Source of the DNA: Oceanobacillus sojae | GTDB taxonomy: Bacteria > Bacillota > Bacilli > Bacillales > Amphibacillaceae | NCBI RefSeq assembly: GCF_900162665.1 | Contig: NZ_LT727810.1 | Coordinates: 341,067-405,066, forward strand | Reading direction: 5' to 3' | Length of the DNA stretch: 64,000 bases | Part shown: piece by piece, positions 25,257-33,927 of the stretch | Position numbering within the stretch: position 1 is the first letter of the stretch | Layout of the letters: the number at the start of each line of letters is the position of its first letter | Made by a program: the position numbers and the translations under genes | The notes under the pieces: generated by a model | What the model saw: only the letters and a program-made list of their open reading frames with translations | What the model was told of the DNA's origin: nothing | Databases searched by the model: none

Positions 25257-26672
25257 TTAATTCTTTTCTGTTTCCCGTTCCCAGCATTCAATACCGGTCT
25301 GGTCATCCAGGGTATCTTTATAGAAAACAGGGTCTTTTCCTTCTTTCCGCTGTTTCATGTAATCCTTTAATAAAATATTGGCTTTTTTAAACAAGACAGA
25401 AATAGCAAACAGGTTGATCAATGCCAGCAAGGCCATGGTTACATCCGCTAAAGACCAGACTAAGCCAAAGGAAGCTAACGTTCCAAATACAACCATCACA
25501 AGTGCTGCAATGCGGTAAATAAACAGGATTGTCTTAGAATTTTTAATATAGGCAAGATTATTTTCACCATAATAATAATTTCCAAGAATGGAACTGAAGG
25601 CAAACAGGAAAATGGCAATAGCTATAAAAACACCCGCCCAATCTCCGAGCATCTGGGTAAAGGCTGTTTGTGTCAAGGCAATCCCGTCTTCTTCACTTCC
25701 GGCAAAGCCGCCAGCTGACAAAATAATTAATCCGGTAGCCGAGCAAACTAAAATAGTATCAAAAAATACACCTAAAGCCTGAACAAGCCCCTGTTTGACC
25801 GGATGACTTACCTCTGCAGTTGCTGCTGCATTTGGTGCAGCACCCATTCCAGCCTCGTTAGAGAACAGCCCGCGTTTAATCCCCAGCATGATAGCTGCTC
25901 CGAAGCCGCCGCCGGCGACTTCACGAATTCCGAATGCATTCTCAAAAATAAGAACAAACATATCTGGGATAACTGTAATATTTAAAGCTAATACGACAAG
26001 TGCCAGGCCGATATAAATGATTGCCATAAAAGGAACAATAATTTGCGAGACATTTGCAATACTTTTTAAGCCGCCAAAGATAACGATGGCCACAAAAACG
26101 GTCAAAACAGCTGCAATCCAGACGGGATTAATATCGAACTGTGAACTGAATGCAATACTGATTGTGTTTGATTGAACAGAGTTAAAAACGAGCCCGTACG
26201 TAAAAGTAATCATCACCGCAAAGACAATACCGAGCCAGCGCTTTTTCATTCCTTTTTCAATATAATAAGCTGGTCCTCCGCGATATTGGTTGTTATCTTT
26301 TTCTTTGTAGAGCTGTGCTAATGTACTTTCAACAAACCCGGAAGCGGCGCCAAGTAAAGCAATCAGCCACATCCAGAATAATGCGCCTGGTCCGCCGAGT
26401 GCCACTGCTGACGCAACCCCGGCCATATTACCGGTACCGACACGGGAAGCTGCACTGATCGCAAATGCCTGGAAAGAGCTGGTCCCTTTTTTACCGGAAG
26501 CGTCGTAGGATTGTTTATCAGTAACAGCGCGAAACATTTCCGGGAGCAGACGAAACTGAACAAACCCGGTTCGAATTGTAAAATAAAGACCTAAACCTAT
26601 TAAGACAATAATTAAAATGTACGACCAAAGAAAATCATTAATATGACCTATAATCGATTCGAGAATACCCAT
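25257..26672 (-). CDS. Alanine or glycine:cation symporter (AGCS family)
   Basis: The start is placed at the ATG at 26672, 8 bp after AAAGGA, giving 471 residues (MGILESIIGHINDFLW); the longer reading frame upstream is basic and not membrane-like. About ten or eleven membrane segments are seen, with the family landmarks GTSSFQAFAISAASRVGTGNMAGVA and GLFSNEAGMGAAPNAAATA. It couples Na+ or H+ entry to uptake of alanine, glycine or glutamine. A 25-bp dyad lies about 80 bp upstream and may be its operator. Confidence 0.92.
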   Translation of the reverse strand: MGILESIIGHINDFLWSYILIIVLIGLGLYFTIRTGFVQFRLLPEMFRAVTDKQSYDASGKKGTSSFQAFAISAASRVGTGNMAGVASAVALGGPGALFWMWLIALLGAASGFVESTLAQLYKEKDNNQYRGGPAYYIEKGMKKRWLGIVFAVMITFTYGLVFNSVQSNTISIAFSSQFDINPVWIAAVLTVFVAIVIFGGLKSIANVSQIIVPFMAIIYIGLALVVLALNITVIPDMFVLIFENAFGIREVAGGGFGAAIMLGIKRGLFSNEAGMGAAPNAAATAEVSHPVKQGLVQALGVFFDTILVCSATGLIILSAGGFAGSEEDGIALTQTAFTQMLGDWAGVFIAIAIFLFAFSSILGNYYYGENNLAYIKNSKTILFIYRIAALVMVVFGTLASFGLVWSLADVTMALLALINLFAISVLFKKANILLKDYMKQRKEGKDPVFYKDTLDDQTGIECWERETEKN

Positions 26673-26753
26673 GAACTTCATCCTTTTCATTAAAATAATT
26701 GAATTCATTCCGCTGTGCTGATTTCCATTAAATGCAGGGAGAGTTAAATGCAG

Positions 26754-26778
26754 ACAGGTTATTGTCACAATACCCTGT
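26754..26778. promoter_or_regulatory. Near-perfect dyad upstream of the AGCS gene
   Basis: The 25-bp sequence has arms ACAGG and CCTGT around TATTGT-C-ACAATA. Eleven of twelve arm pairs match. No U-tract follows, so it is more like an operator than a terminator. Binding protein unknown. Confidence 0.5.
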
Positions 26779-26880
26779 TTGGCTGGAGAACAAACCATAT
26801 ATACAGTCAGAAACAGCAGCAGAAAAGAAGACAGTTAATCATTGCTCTATTTAAAGAGAGCAATTTATTATAGCATAAAA

Positions 26881-28278
26881 TTACTGCTGGAAAATTCCGA
26901 TGATACGCTGCACTGCTTCTTCAAGCTTTTCCTCCTTCATTCCCGCAAATCCAATTACAAATTGCGGGTAGGAGACAACAGCAGTTTTAGAGGCATAATA
27001 GGAAATTGGATAAAGCTTGATTCTTTGCTGTCTGGCCCTCTTCATTATCTCTTCTTCGGTTAACCCGTTCCGTACCTCACAGACGACATGGAGTCCGGAT
27101 TGCTCTCCCAGAAGCTGAATGGAAGGCTTATAAGCTTCAAAAAGCTGCTGTACAAATTCAAATTTTTTTCTGTATATTTTTCGCATCCGATTTAAATGCT
27201 TTTCAAAATAACCATCCTGGATAAAGCGGGCCAGTACATGCTGGTCGATTCGGGAAACCGTGGAATGGTAAAAAGCGAGTCTGCTGCGATACTGCTCCAG
27301 TAATTTTTTCGGCAGAATCATATAGCTGATCCGCAAAGAAGGAATTAACGATTTGGAAAAGGAGCCTAAATAGATCACCCGATCATTGAAATCCATTTTT
27401 TTCATAGGAGGAATGGTTTTTCCTACATATCGAAATTCACTGTCATAATCATCCTCAATGATGAAACGGTCCTCTGCTTCATTTACCCATTGCAACAGCT
27501 GATTACGCCGGTTGATGGAGGTAACTGTCCCATATGGGAAATGATTAGAAGGAGTTACATAGATGTAATCAGGCTCCAGGAGACGGACTGCTTCAATAGA
27601 AACCCCATCTTCACTCATATCCAAGGCTCGTCCCAAAAAACCAAAATGGGTGATTAATTTCACCATTAACTGATAGCCGGGATCTTCAATTCCAAATACA
27701 GTGGAGCCGGGCAGTAAAGAAAGAAGCTGCTGCATTAAAACTTCAATTCCAGCTCCAACAACAATCGTATCTGGATCACAGTTAATACCGCGCGCATGAT
27801 ACACATAATGTGCAATAGCTTCACGCAGCTCTTTATCTCCCCGGGAATCACCAAGTAAGAGTAAATCATGATGTGCTTCATCAAGCACTTGTCTGTTCAG
27901 ACGTCTCCATGCGGAAAAAGGAAATGCTTCGGTATCAATTTTATTTGGAGAAAAATCAAATAAAATGGAAGGTGCTTTCTCAAGTGTAGAAGCCTCTTTT
28001 TTACCTGGATGCTCCACAAACTCTAAATCACCATGCGCCAGTACATAAAAACCTTTCCTTGGCCGGGATGTAATATAACCTTCTGCAACAAGCTGTTCAA
28101 AAGCTGTTTCTACGGTATTTTGACTGACTTCTAAATGATTGGCAAGCTTTCGTTTTGAAGGCAGCTTTTGTCCGTAAGGAAGCCGCTCCTCTACAATTTC
28201 CCGCTTAATAAATTCGTAAAGCTGTTCGTATAAAGGTGTACTTATTGTTTCATCTAAATGGACAGATAATAAATCCAT
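26881..28278 (-). CDS. pdxR: MocR/PdxR-type GntR-aminotransferase regulator
   Basis: The 465-residue fusion has an N-terminal GntR winged helix ([43 protein letters not shown]) and a fold-type I aminotransferase domain. The PLP-binding lysine is in [14 protein letters not shown], and the Asp/Tyr region is [12 protein letters not shown]. It is divergent from pdxST, as in PdxR of many Gram-positive bacteria, where it activates PLP synthesis when PLP is low. The 114-bp shared intergenic region should hold its sites. Confidence 0.93.
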   Translation of the reverse strand: MDLLSVHLDETISTPLYEQLYEFIKREIVEERLPYGQKLPSKRKLANHLEVSQNTVETAFEQLVAEGYITSRPRKGFYVLAHGDLEFVEHPGKKEASTLEKAPSILFDFSPNKIDTEAFPFSAWRRLNRQVLDEAHHDLLLLGDSRGDKELREAIAHYVYHARGINCDPDTIVVGAGIEVLMQQLLSLLPGSTVFGIEDPGYQLMVKLITHFGFLGRALDMSEDGVSIEAVRLLEPDYIYVTPSNHFPYGTVTSINRRNQLLQWVNEAEDRFIIEDDYDSEFRYVGKTIPPMKKMDFNDRVIYLGSFSKSLIPSLRISYMILPKKLLEQYRSRLAFYHSTVSRIDQHVLARFIQDGYFEKHLNRMRKIYRKKFEFVQQLFEAYKPSIQLLGEQSGLHVVCEVRNGLTEEEIMKRARQQRIKLYPISYYASKTAVVSYPQFVIGFAGMKEEKLEEAVQRIIGIFQQ

Positions 28279-28392
28279 TTTCTCCCTCCTTTAAAACTGA
28301 CCTCATTAAAATATATAAAATTGGCACTTTCATTCATGTCATATTATTTTTATAATAATAAAAAAACAATAAAGAAGCCAGGGGGAAATAAC

Positions 28393-29283
28393 ATGACAGA
28401 TCGAGTTACAGGAACAGAACGTGTAAAAAGAGGTATGGCACAGATGCAAAAAGGCGGCGTCATTATGGATGTTGTCAACAAGGAACAGGCAAAAATCGCA
28501 GAAGAAGCTGGTGCTGTTGCCGTTATGGCATTGGAAAAGGTTCCATCTGATATTCGGGCTGCCGGCGGCGTGGCAAGAATGGCAGATGTCAGTATTGTCG
28601 AGGAAGTAATGGAAGCTGTATCTATTCCGGTTATGGCCAAGGTGCGTATTGGTCATATTGTGGAAGCACGTATTTTAGAATCACTTGGTGTGGATTATAT
28701 CGATGAAAGTGAAGTACTGACTCCGGCGGATGATTTATTCCATCTGGATAAAAAGCCATTCACAGTTCCATTTGTATGCGGATGCCGTGATTTAGGAGAA
28801 GCTGCCCGCCGGATTGGCGAAGGTGCGTCTATGCTGCGTACAAAAGGAGAGCCTGGAACAGGAAATATTGTCGAAGCAGTGCGTCATTTACGTGAGGTAC
28901 AATCACAGGTAAGAAGAATTGTACATATGAACGAGGATGAGCTGATGACAGAAGCTAAAAATCTTGGTGCTCCATTTGAAATTTTACTGCAGATTAAGGA
29001 AGCAGGCAGACTGCCAGTGGTAAATTTTGCGGCAGGCGGTGTAGCAACTCCGGCAGATGCGGCACTTATGATGGAATTAGGAGCAGATGGTGTTTTTGTC
29101 GGATCTGGTATCTTTAAATCAAAAAATCCTGAGAAGTTCGCCCGCTCCATTGTGGAAGCAACAACGTATTATCAGGACTACCAAAAAATCGGCGAGCTTT
29201 CTAAGGATTTAGGCGAAGCGATGAAAGGTATTGATATGAAAACGTTAAGACCAGAAGACAGGATGCAGGATCGCAGTTTCTAA
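28393..29283 (+). CDS. pdxS: Pyridoxal 5'-phosphate synthase, synthase subunit
   Basis: The start is ATG 28393 behind AGGGGGAA, giving 296 residues; an ATG at 28321 is in the promoter region. The (beta/alpha)8 protein has the family hallmarks: [47 protein letters not shown] (active-site lysine) and [14 protein letters not shown]. It builds PLP from ribose-5-phosphate, glyceraldehyde-3-phosphate and ammonia supplied by PdxT, encoded next. Confidence 0.97.
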   Translation: MTDRVTGTERVKRGMAQMQKGGVIMDVVNKEQAKIAEEAGAVAVMALEKVPSDIRAAGGVARMADVSIVEEVMEAVSIPVMAKVRIGHIVEARILESLGVDYIDESEVLTPADDLFHLDKKPFTVPFVCGCRDLGEAARRIGEGASMLRTKGEPGTGNIVEAVRHLREVQSQVRRIVHMNEDELMTEAKNLGAPFEILLQIKEAGRLPVVNFAAGGVATPADAALMMELGADGVFVGSGIFKSKNPEKFARSIVEATTYYQDYQKIGELSKDLGEAMKGIDMKTLRPEDRMQDRSF

Positions 29284-29317
29284 TTAAGGGATATGGAAGG
29301 ATAAAGAGGTGAACAGC

Positions 29318-29917
29318 ATGGATGGAAACAAGTACAGAGTCGGGATTTTAAGCATGCAGGGCGCAACAGAAGAACATGCCAGTCAACTGCGTAATTTAGG
29401 ACATGAGCCGATTCTTATTAAAAATAAAGAAATGCTGAAAAATGCAGATGCATTAATTATACCGGGCGGGGAAAGTACAGCTATCTGGCGTTTAATGAAG
29501 AAAAATGATCTCATTGAAGCTATTCAGCACTTTGCCCAATTAAAAAAGCCGATTTTTGGAACCTGTGCAGGTCTCGTGCTTCTTGGGAAAGGCCAAGTGG
29601 AGACAGAACATCCTGTAAACTTGGGGCTGATGGATATCCAGGTGAAAAGAAACGGGTTTGGCAGACAAAAAGACAGCTTCGAAGCCAATTTAGATGTAAA
29701 AGGAATGAAGGAAGCTTATCCGGCAGTATTTATCCGTGCGCCATATATTGAATCGGCTGGGGAACATGTCGATGTTTTAGCTGCCTATGAAGGGAAAATC
29801 GTGGCTGCCAGAGAAGATAATTTACTAGTAGCGGCTTTTCATCCGGAACTGACTGATGACAACCGTTTCCTGGAATTATTTCTTTCGATGGTGGAGGAGA
29901 AAGTAATAGCTGTTTAA
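29318..29917 (+). CDS. pdxT: Pyridoxal 5'-phosphate synthase, glutaminase subunit
   Basis: ATG 29318 follows AAAGAGG by 8 bp and gives 199 residues; GTG 29309 is an alternative start. It is a class I glutamine amidotransferase with IIPGGESTAIWRL, the nucleophile Cys in IFGTCAGLVLLGK, and the His-Glu pair in AAFHPELTDD. It releases ammonia from glutamine for PdxS and forms a 12+12 complex. Its gene is 34 bp downstream of pdxS. Confidence 0.96.
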   Translation: MDGNKYRVGILSMQGATEEHASQLRNLGHEPILIKNKEMLKNADALIIPGGESTAIWRLMKKNDLIEAIQHFAQLKKPIFGTCAGLVLLGKGQVETEHPVNLGLMDIQVKRNGFGRQKDSFEANLDVKGMKEAYPAVFIRAPYIESAGEHVDVLAAYEGKIVAAREDNLLVAAFHPELTDDNRFLELFLSMVEEKVIAV

Positions 29918-30051
29918 TTTAAATAAGTCAACTTTAGCATCTAAGAATAACCATATAAACCTTGCTGTTCTAGGATGTTCATGGTCTCTATTATCATGCT
30001 TGCTTTTAGTTAACTCATCTTCTTATTTTTTGAACAGGTTATTGTGTACAG

Positions 30052-30180
30052 CATCCGCTCCGGCCAACCACTCCGCTTTCCATGGGGACGGCTTCAGCTA
30101 ACTTGAAAAGAAACCCGCTTTTCAAGTGGATCTTCAGCTCGCCCTGTTCCCATAGGAGTCTACGCGGTTGGCCTGCGCTC
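30052..30180 (+). repeat. Palindromic intergenic element A
   Basis: Outer arms GGCCAACC (30062-30069) and GGTTGGCC (30166-30173) enclose a central 10-bp stem ACTTGAAAAG / CTTTTCAAGT (30101-30110 / 30118-30127) with a 7-nt loop. Single-stranded segments such as CTTTCC, CTTCAGCTAACTT and GTGGATCTTCAG are shared with the inverted copy at 30421-30552. No coding frame is found. Confidence 0.75.
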
Positions 30181-30420
30181 TAATAGGATTCTACAGCGTA
30201 TGGAAGAAATAATATCCTGATGAAGTTAGATGAAATCATCGTTTTAGCCTAAATAAACAATCATGCTGGTGTTTCAAATGGTTTTTAACAGTTCAAATCA
30301 TGACAGCATGAATAATTCATATCGAGAATAGCTTTTATGCACCAAAAATAAGGATCTCTGAGCATGTTTTACCATGGAACACGAAAATTTGTTCAGTTAT
30401 TTCAGTATAGAATATCCTGC

Positions 30421-30552
30421 TAGCGGAGGCGGACCGTTTTGACTCCTGAGGGATTAGCACCATCTGAAGATCCACTTTTGCCAAGTGATCTTCTTGGCAA
30501 AAGTTAGCTGAAGAGCGTGCCCCTAGGAAAGCAAAACGGTCCGCCGTAGCGG
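30421..30552 (-). repeat. Palindromic intergenic element B (inverted copy of A)
   Basis: Outer 13-bp arms GGCGGACCGTTTT (30428-30440) and its complement (30533-30545) enclose a perfect 12-bp stem ACTTTTGCCAAG / CTTGGCAAAAGT (30474-30485 / 30493-30504) with a 7-nt loop. Read on the - strand, the linkers match element A while both stems differ in sequence but keep pairing. Confidence 0.75.
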
Positions 30553-30680
30553 TCGCTTTACACTTTACCTTCTATCTTTGTCAACAGATATATGGAAGAA
30601 ATGATCAACCCCTGTTCCTGTGGATAGGAAGTTACTTTTTAAAGTGCGAAAGTTGAGTAAATAATAAAATACGAATTAAA

Positions 30681-30728
30681 AAAAACTGAACAAAAGCCGC
30701 TAATACCAGCATTTGTTCAGTTTTTTTA
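30681..30728. terminator. Terminator of the DUF3006 operon
   Basis: AAAACTGAACAAA (near 30682-30694) pairs with TTTGTTCAGTTTT (30712-30724). A-runs and T-runs on both sides make it usable in both directions. Confidence 0.75.
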
Positions 30729-30770
30729 CTTTGCTTCGCCGTGAGATTGGTTATTATTTTAGCATTACAG

Positions 30771-31040
30771 CTATTTTCTTTTTTTCAACCTGCTGCTTTT
30801 TTTTCGTTTCAATAAAGCCTCGCGAAGGTCACTTGATTTTTGTTTATTCTCCTCGTCTGCCTCCTCATCAAGTGTAATCTTTGGATGTGTGTTTTCTTCT
30901 GACTCATCAATACGCACAACGGATTTCACTATACAATCTGCAGGAAGTTCACTGGTTGGGATGAGAATTTCCCGATTCTCTGCTTCCACTAAAATAACTG
31001 CCAGTTCTCCTTCAAACCGATCAATGATACCTTTCATCAT
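30771..31040 (-). CDS. DUF3006 family protein
   Basis: The 89-residue protein starts at ATG 31040, 7 bp after AAAGGAG. The N-terminal half is a small beta-barrel-like sequence (GIIDRFEGELAVILVEAENREILIPTSELP is its opening, given here in part: FEGELAVILVE). The C-terminal half is charged and ends in lysine/arginine-rich KKSSRLKKRK. DUF3006 genes often stand beside ComEC-like hydrolase genes, as here (12-bp gap). Function unknown; nucleic-acid contact is possible from the basic tail. Confidence 0.8.
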   Translation of the reverse strand: MMKGIIDRFEGELAVILVEAENREILIPTSELPADCIVKSVVRIDESEENTHPKITLDEEADEENKQKSSDLREALLKRKKSSRLKKRK

Positions 31041-31052
31041 TTTCCAACTCCT

Positions 31053-32219
31053 TTAAAAGTCACAAATCAAATCCTCGGATTTTATATCTGCAATTCGGCT
31101 TGGACCAAGGCCACCAATAACCTCCAATTCATCTAAACTGTCGAAAGGACGTTTATCTATTATTTGGTCTGCACGCTCGTCACCAATATGAATAATTTCA
31201 GTTAATTCCTCTCTAGATGCATTATTGATATTGATACAGCTTTTGTCTTTACCTTCTTCGCTGGGGGCGGAAGATACTCCGGAAGCATCCTGGTCTTCTT
31301 CCGCTTCTGTAGCTGAAGTTTGATTATCTTCCGCTCCATCCGGCTGTGAAACAGTAATATCCTCGCTCATTTCTGTCTCAATAGAATAGGCTTTTCCATC
31401 TGTCGTTACAACAATGGTTCCATCTCTGTCAGTGCCATACCAGTCGATATTCTCCTCATCTAATAAATCAATAACCTCCGGGCTTGGATGACCATAAGCG
31501 TTGTCTTCACCAGCACTGTAAATCGCAATCTGCGGCTGAACAGCATCCAAGAAGTCCGGGTCTGTAGAAGTTTTAGAGCCATGATGACCTAAATGTAAAA
31601 AGGTGCTGCCGAGATGTGAAGAGTTCATCATCTCTTTTTCTTCCTTCACTCCCGCGTCTCCGGTCAGTATAAATGAAACCTGGTCATATGCTAAACGAAT
31701 ACTGACGGATTCTTCATTTACTTTTCCCGAGATATTTTCCGGGTACAATACTTCTAATTCAATTGGACCTAATTCATACGCTTCCCCGGCCCGAGGCTCA
31801 TGATAACCAATATCCTGAGATAAGATTTTTTCCATAGCTGTTTGATATGTATTGGATGTACTTTCATTGCCGGACATCCAAACTTCCTCTACAGCAAAAT
31901 GATCAAGGACCTTGGAAAGCTGGCCAATATGGTCGGCGTCCGGATGACTGATAATGACCAAATCAATGTCTGTAATTCCCTGCTCCTCTAAATAAGGTAC
32001 TACTTCATTTCCCTGCCAGTCTCCTGTGTCAAAGAGGATAACAGCTTCTTCGTCTGCATCTTCCAAGGTGAACAAAGTGGCGTCACCCTGGCCAACGTCA
32101 ATAAAATGCGCCTCGAAAGCACCATCCACTGTATTAGATTGTGCTGCTGAATCTGCCTCTGCCTGACAGCCAGCCAACATAAACAAAATGATAAAGCTAA
32201 AATAAATAATTTTTTTCAA
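31053..32219 (-). CDS. ComEC-like metallo-beta-lactamase lipoprotein with ComEA-like HhH tail
   Basis: The 388-residue protein has a lipoprotein signal (IILFMLAGCQ) and so is anchored outside the membrane. Residues 33-275 are a metallo-beta-lactamase fold: HFIDVGQGDATLF, the metal motif ISHPDADHIGQL, LTGDAG and LHLGHHGSKTS, all as in the ComEC C-terminal hydrolase. A low-complexity acidic linker (about 275-325) follows. The last 65 residues are a ComEA-type helix-hairpin-helix pair (NINNASREELTEIIHIG, VIGGLGPSRIADI) expected to bind DNA. Extracellular DNA processing is a fair inference. Confidence 0.85.
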   Translation of the reverse strand: MKKIIYFSFIILFMLAGCQAEADSAAQSNTVDGAFEAHFIDVGQGDATLFTLEDADEEAVILFDTGDWQGNEVVPYLEEQGITDIDLVIISHPDADHIGQLSKVLDHFAVEEVWMSGNESTSNTYQTAMEKILSQDIGYHEPRAGEAYELGPIELEVLYPENISGKVNEESVSIRLAYDQVSFILTGDAGVKEEKEMMNSSHLGSTFLHLGHHGSKTSTDPDFLDAVQPQIAIYSAGEDNAYGHPSPEVIDLLDEENIDWYGTDRDGTIVVTTDGKAYSIETEMSEDITVSQPDGAEDNQTSATEAEEDQDASGVSSAPSEEGKDKSCININNASREELTEIIHIGDERADQIIDKRPFDSLDELEVIGGLGPSRIADIKSEDLICDF

Positions 32220-32249
32220 ATGTCATTCTCCTCGTACATGTAACTCTAT

Positions 32250-33041
32250 TTATTCATTGTGATACAGTGCACCAATCGCACCAGCATGATTTCCTTTTTC
32301 TAAAAAAGTCAAGTTATAATCAAACATACTCTCAAAAGAAGCAATCACCTTTTTTAAGAGCGGATTTCCAGTTAACGAGCCGCCGATCATTACGATTTCT
32401 TTTGTTTCTAAGGAACTTGCTGTTAAACTGGAAAGCAATACAATCGTTTCCCCAATCAACTGGGTTAATGCTGCCATCTGATCTTCAACAGAAATCGATT
32501 TATCGAGCTGGTCCTTTCCAAAATTGGCAGCAGTCAAGGAAGCTTCGATAGGAGAGTTGCTGAATTGGTAAATATCCGAAACCATCAAATCACTTTTGGA
32601 CCGGTCTCCTTTAGAAGCAATCTCGACCAGAGAATGATAATCAGATGTACCTGCAATAATTGCTCCAATGCCAGTAAACAATCCGCCTCCGACTCCTGTT
32701 CCTGATAAGCGGTTTGTTTTGTGAAAGAAAGAAGTGCCTGTACCAATATTCACCAAAAGATAATCTGTTTTAGGAAGCTTATTTTCTTCCAGCAGCAAAT
32801 ATTTTGTTCCCTCAATGACACACTCAAATTCCTTAAATATAGAAATTGATTTATTCGAGGCTCTCACCGCTTCGGCTCTGCCGCCTGTCACATGCAGAGC
32901 TGCTTCCGGTGCAATCATTTCCAGCCATTGAATCACTTCATCAACCTGTTTGGCAGAATAAGTCTTTAATCGAAGCCTGGCCTCTTCTTCATACGCAATT
33001 TTTATTAAAGATCCGCCTGCATCAATACCAATCCGTTTCAT
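32250..33041 (-). CDS. coaW: Type II pantothenate kinase
   Basis: The start is placed at ATG 33041 (MKRIGIDAGG), 9 bp after AGGAGG, giving 263 residues, close to the staphylococcal enzyme. A longer upstream frame has no ribosome binding site. The ASKHA kinase fold is shown by GIDAGGSLIKIAY, LLVNIGTGTSFF, the GTGVGGGLFTGIGAIIAG loop and VMIGGSLTGNP. It phosphorylates pantothenate in the first step of CoA synthesis; type II enzymes resist CoA feedback. Confidence 0.93.
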   Translation of the reverse strand: MKRIGIDAGGSLIKIAYEEEARLRLKTYSAKQVDEVIQWLEMIAPEAALHVTGGRAEAVRASNKSISIFKEFECVIEGTKYLLLEENKLPKTDYLLVNIGTGTSFFHKTNRLSGTGVGGGLFTGIGAIIAGTSDYHSLVEIASKGDRSKSDLMVSDIYQFSNSPIEASLTAANFGKDQLDKSISVEDQMAALTQLIGETIVLLSSLTASSLETKEIVMIGGSLTGNPLLKKVIASFESMFDYNLTFLEKGNHAGAIGALYHNE

Positions 33042-33192
33042 TAAAAACACCCTCCTCGAATATAAAACAGCTATTTCGTAAACATAGAGCATTAAAATAA
33101 TTGTACCATTCCTTAGCATAAGAACATTCATTCCTATATTATCATAATTTTTAGCGTTTAGATAAATCAAGCTGATTTAAATAAAAAGAAAT

Positions 33193-33218
33193 TGAAACTT
33201 TTAAAACAGTCATCCGTA
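33193..33218 (+). promoter_or_regulatory. Sigma-W (ECF) type promoter of xpaC-telA
   Basis: TGAAAC (33193-33198), exactly 16 bp, CGTA (33215-33218): a full match to the Bacillus sigma-W consensus. It lies about 70 bp before the xpaC start. A TATAAT at 33223-33228 could add a sigma-A promoter. Confidence 0.75.
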
Positions 33219-33290
33219 ATAGTATAATAAGAGAAAGAGTATAGACGAATATACTTAGGTAAGAATGATTAATCACTTAGGAGTGAGCGT

Positions 33291-33914
33291 ATGCGGGCAA
33301 TAATGCAATTTTTAATGCAGAGCTTTGTTGGTGCTGTCAGCCTGACAGCTATATGGCTTGTAAGCTTTTTTATATATGGACAGACTGTACTGTTAACTAG
33401 TCTTTTTGCTGCAATCGGCGGTGTATTGACTTATGCAGCTGCAAAACAAATCATGGATTATCGATTTGTCAGAAGTCAGGGATTAACCAAAAAAGAATAT
33501 AAATTTATTGATACGAATTTAAAAGAAGCAAGAGGCAAGATAACACGCATGCAAAAAGCCTTATTCAAGGTACGATCCTTCCAGCATGCGCGGGAAAACT
33601 TAGCTATCGTCAGAACTGCACAAAAAATATATAACAACGCAAGAAAAGAACCGGTACGATTCTATCAGGCAGAGAGTTTTTTCTATAATCATTTAGACTC
33701 GCTTGTGGAATTATCAGAGCGTTATGCTTATCTTTCCAGCCAGCCCTCTCCATCTATTGAGATGCAAAAATCGTTAAAGGAAACAAGGCAGACACTGACA
33801 GCCTTCAGCCGGACGATAAAAAAGGATTTACAGGTTATGCTCAGAGATGATTTAGAAACGCTGGATTTTGAGCTGGATGTAGCAAAGCAGACGCTGCGCC
33901 GATCTAAAAAATAA
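33291..33914 (+). CDS. xpaC: XpaC family protein
   Basis: The 207-residue protein starts at ATG behind AGGAGTGA. Two hydrophobic helices occupy residues 10-48 (AVSLTAIWLVSFFIY and LTSLFAAIGGVLTYAAA). A long, charged, coiled-coil-like cytoplasmic part with the family phrase EYKFIDTNLKEARGKITRM follows. XpaC was named for hydrolysis of an indolyl phosphate, but its true role is unclear. The gene is directly followed by telA, as in B. subtilis xpaC-yaaN, and sits behind a sigma-W-type promoter, suggesting an envelope-stress role. Confidence 0.87.
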   Translation: MRAIMQFLMQSFVGAVSLTAIWLVSFFIYGQTVLLTSLFAAIGGVLTYAAAKQIMDYRFVRSQGLTKKEYKFIDTNLKEARGKITRMQKALFKVRSFQHARENLAIVRTAQKIYNNARKEPVRFYQAESFFYNHLDSLVELSERYAYLSSQPSPSIEMQKSLKETRQTLTAFSRTIKKDLQVMLRDDLETLDFELDVAKQTLRRSKK

Positions 33915-33927
33915 GGAGGATATTTAC

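Larger units (their letters stand above)
29918..30680. other. Gene-free region carrying the repeat pair
   Basis: Apart from the two palindromic elements, the stretch has no open frame with a ribosome binding site. It separates the pdxST operon from the convergent DUF3006 gene. Confidence 0.6.
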
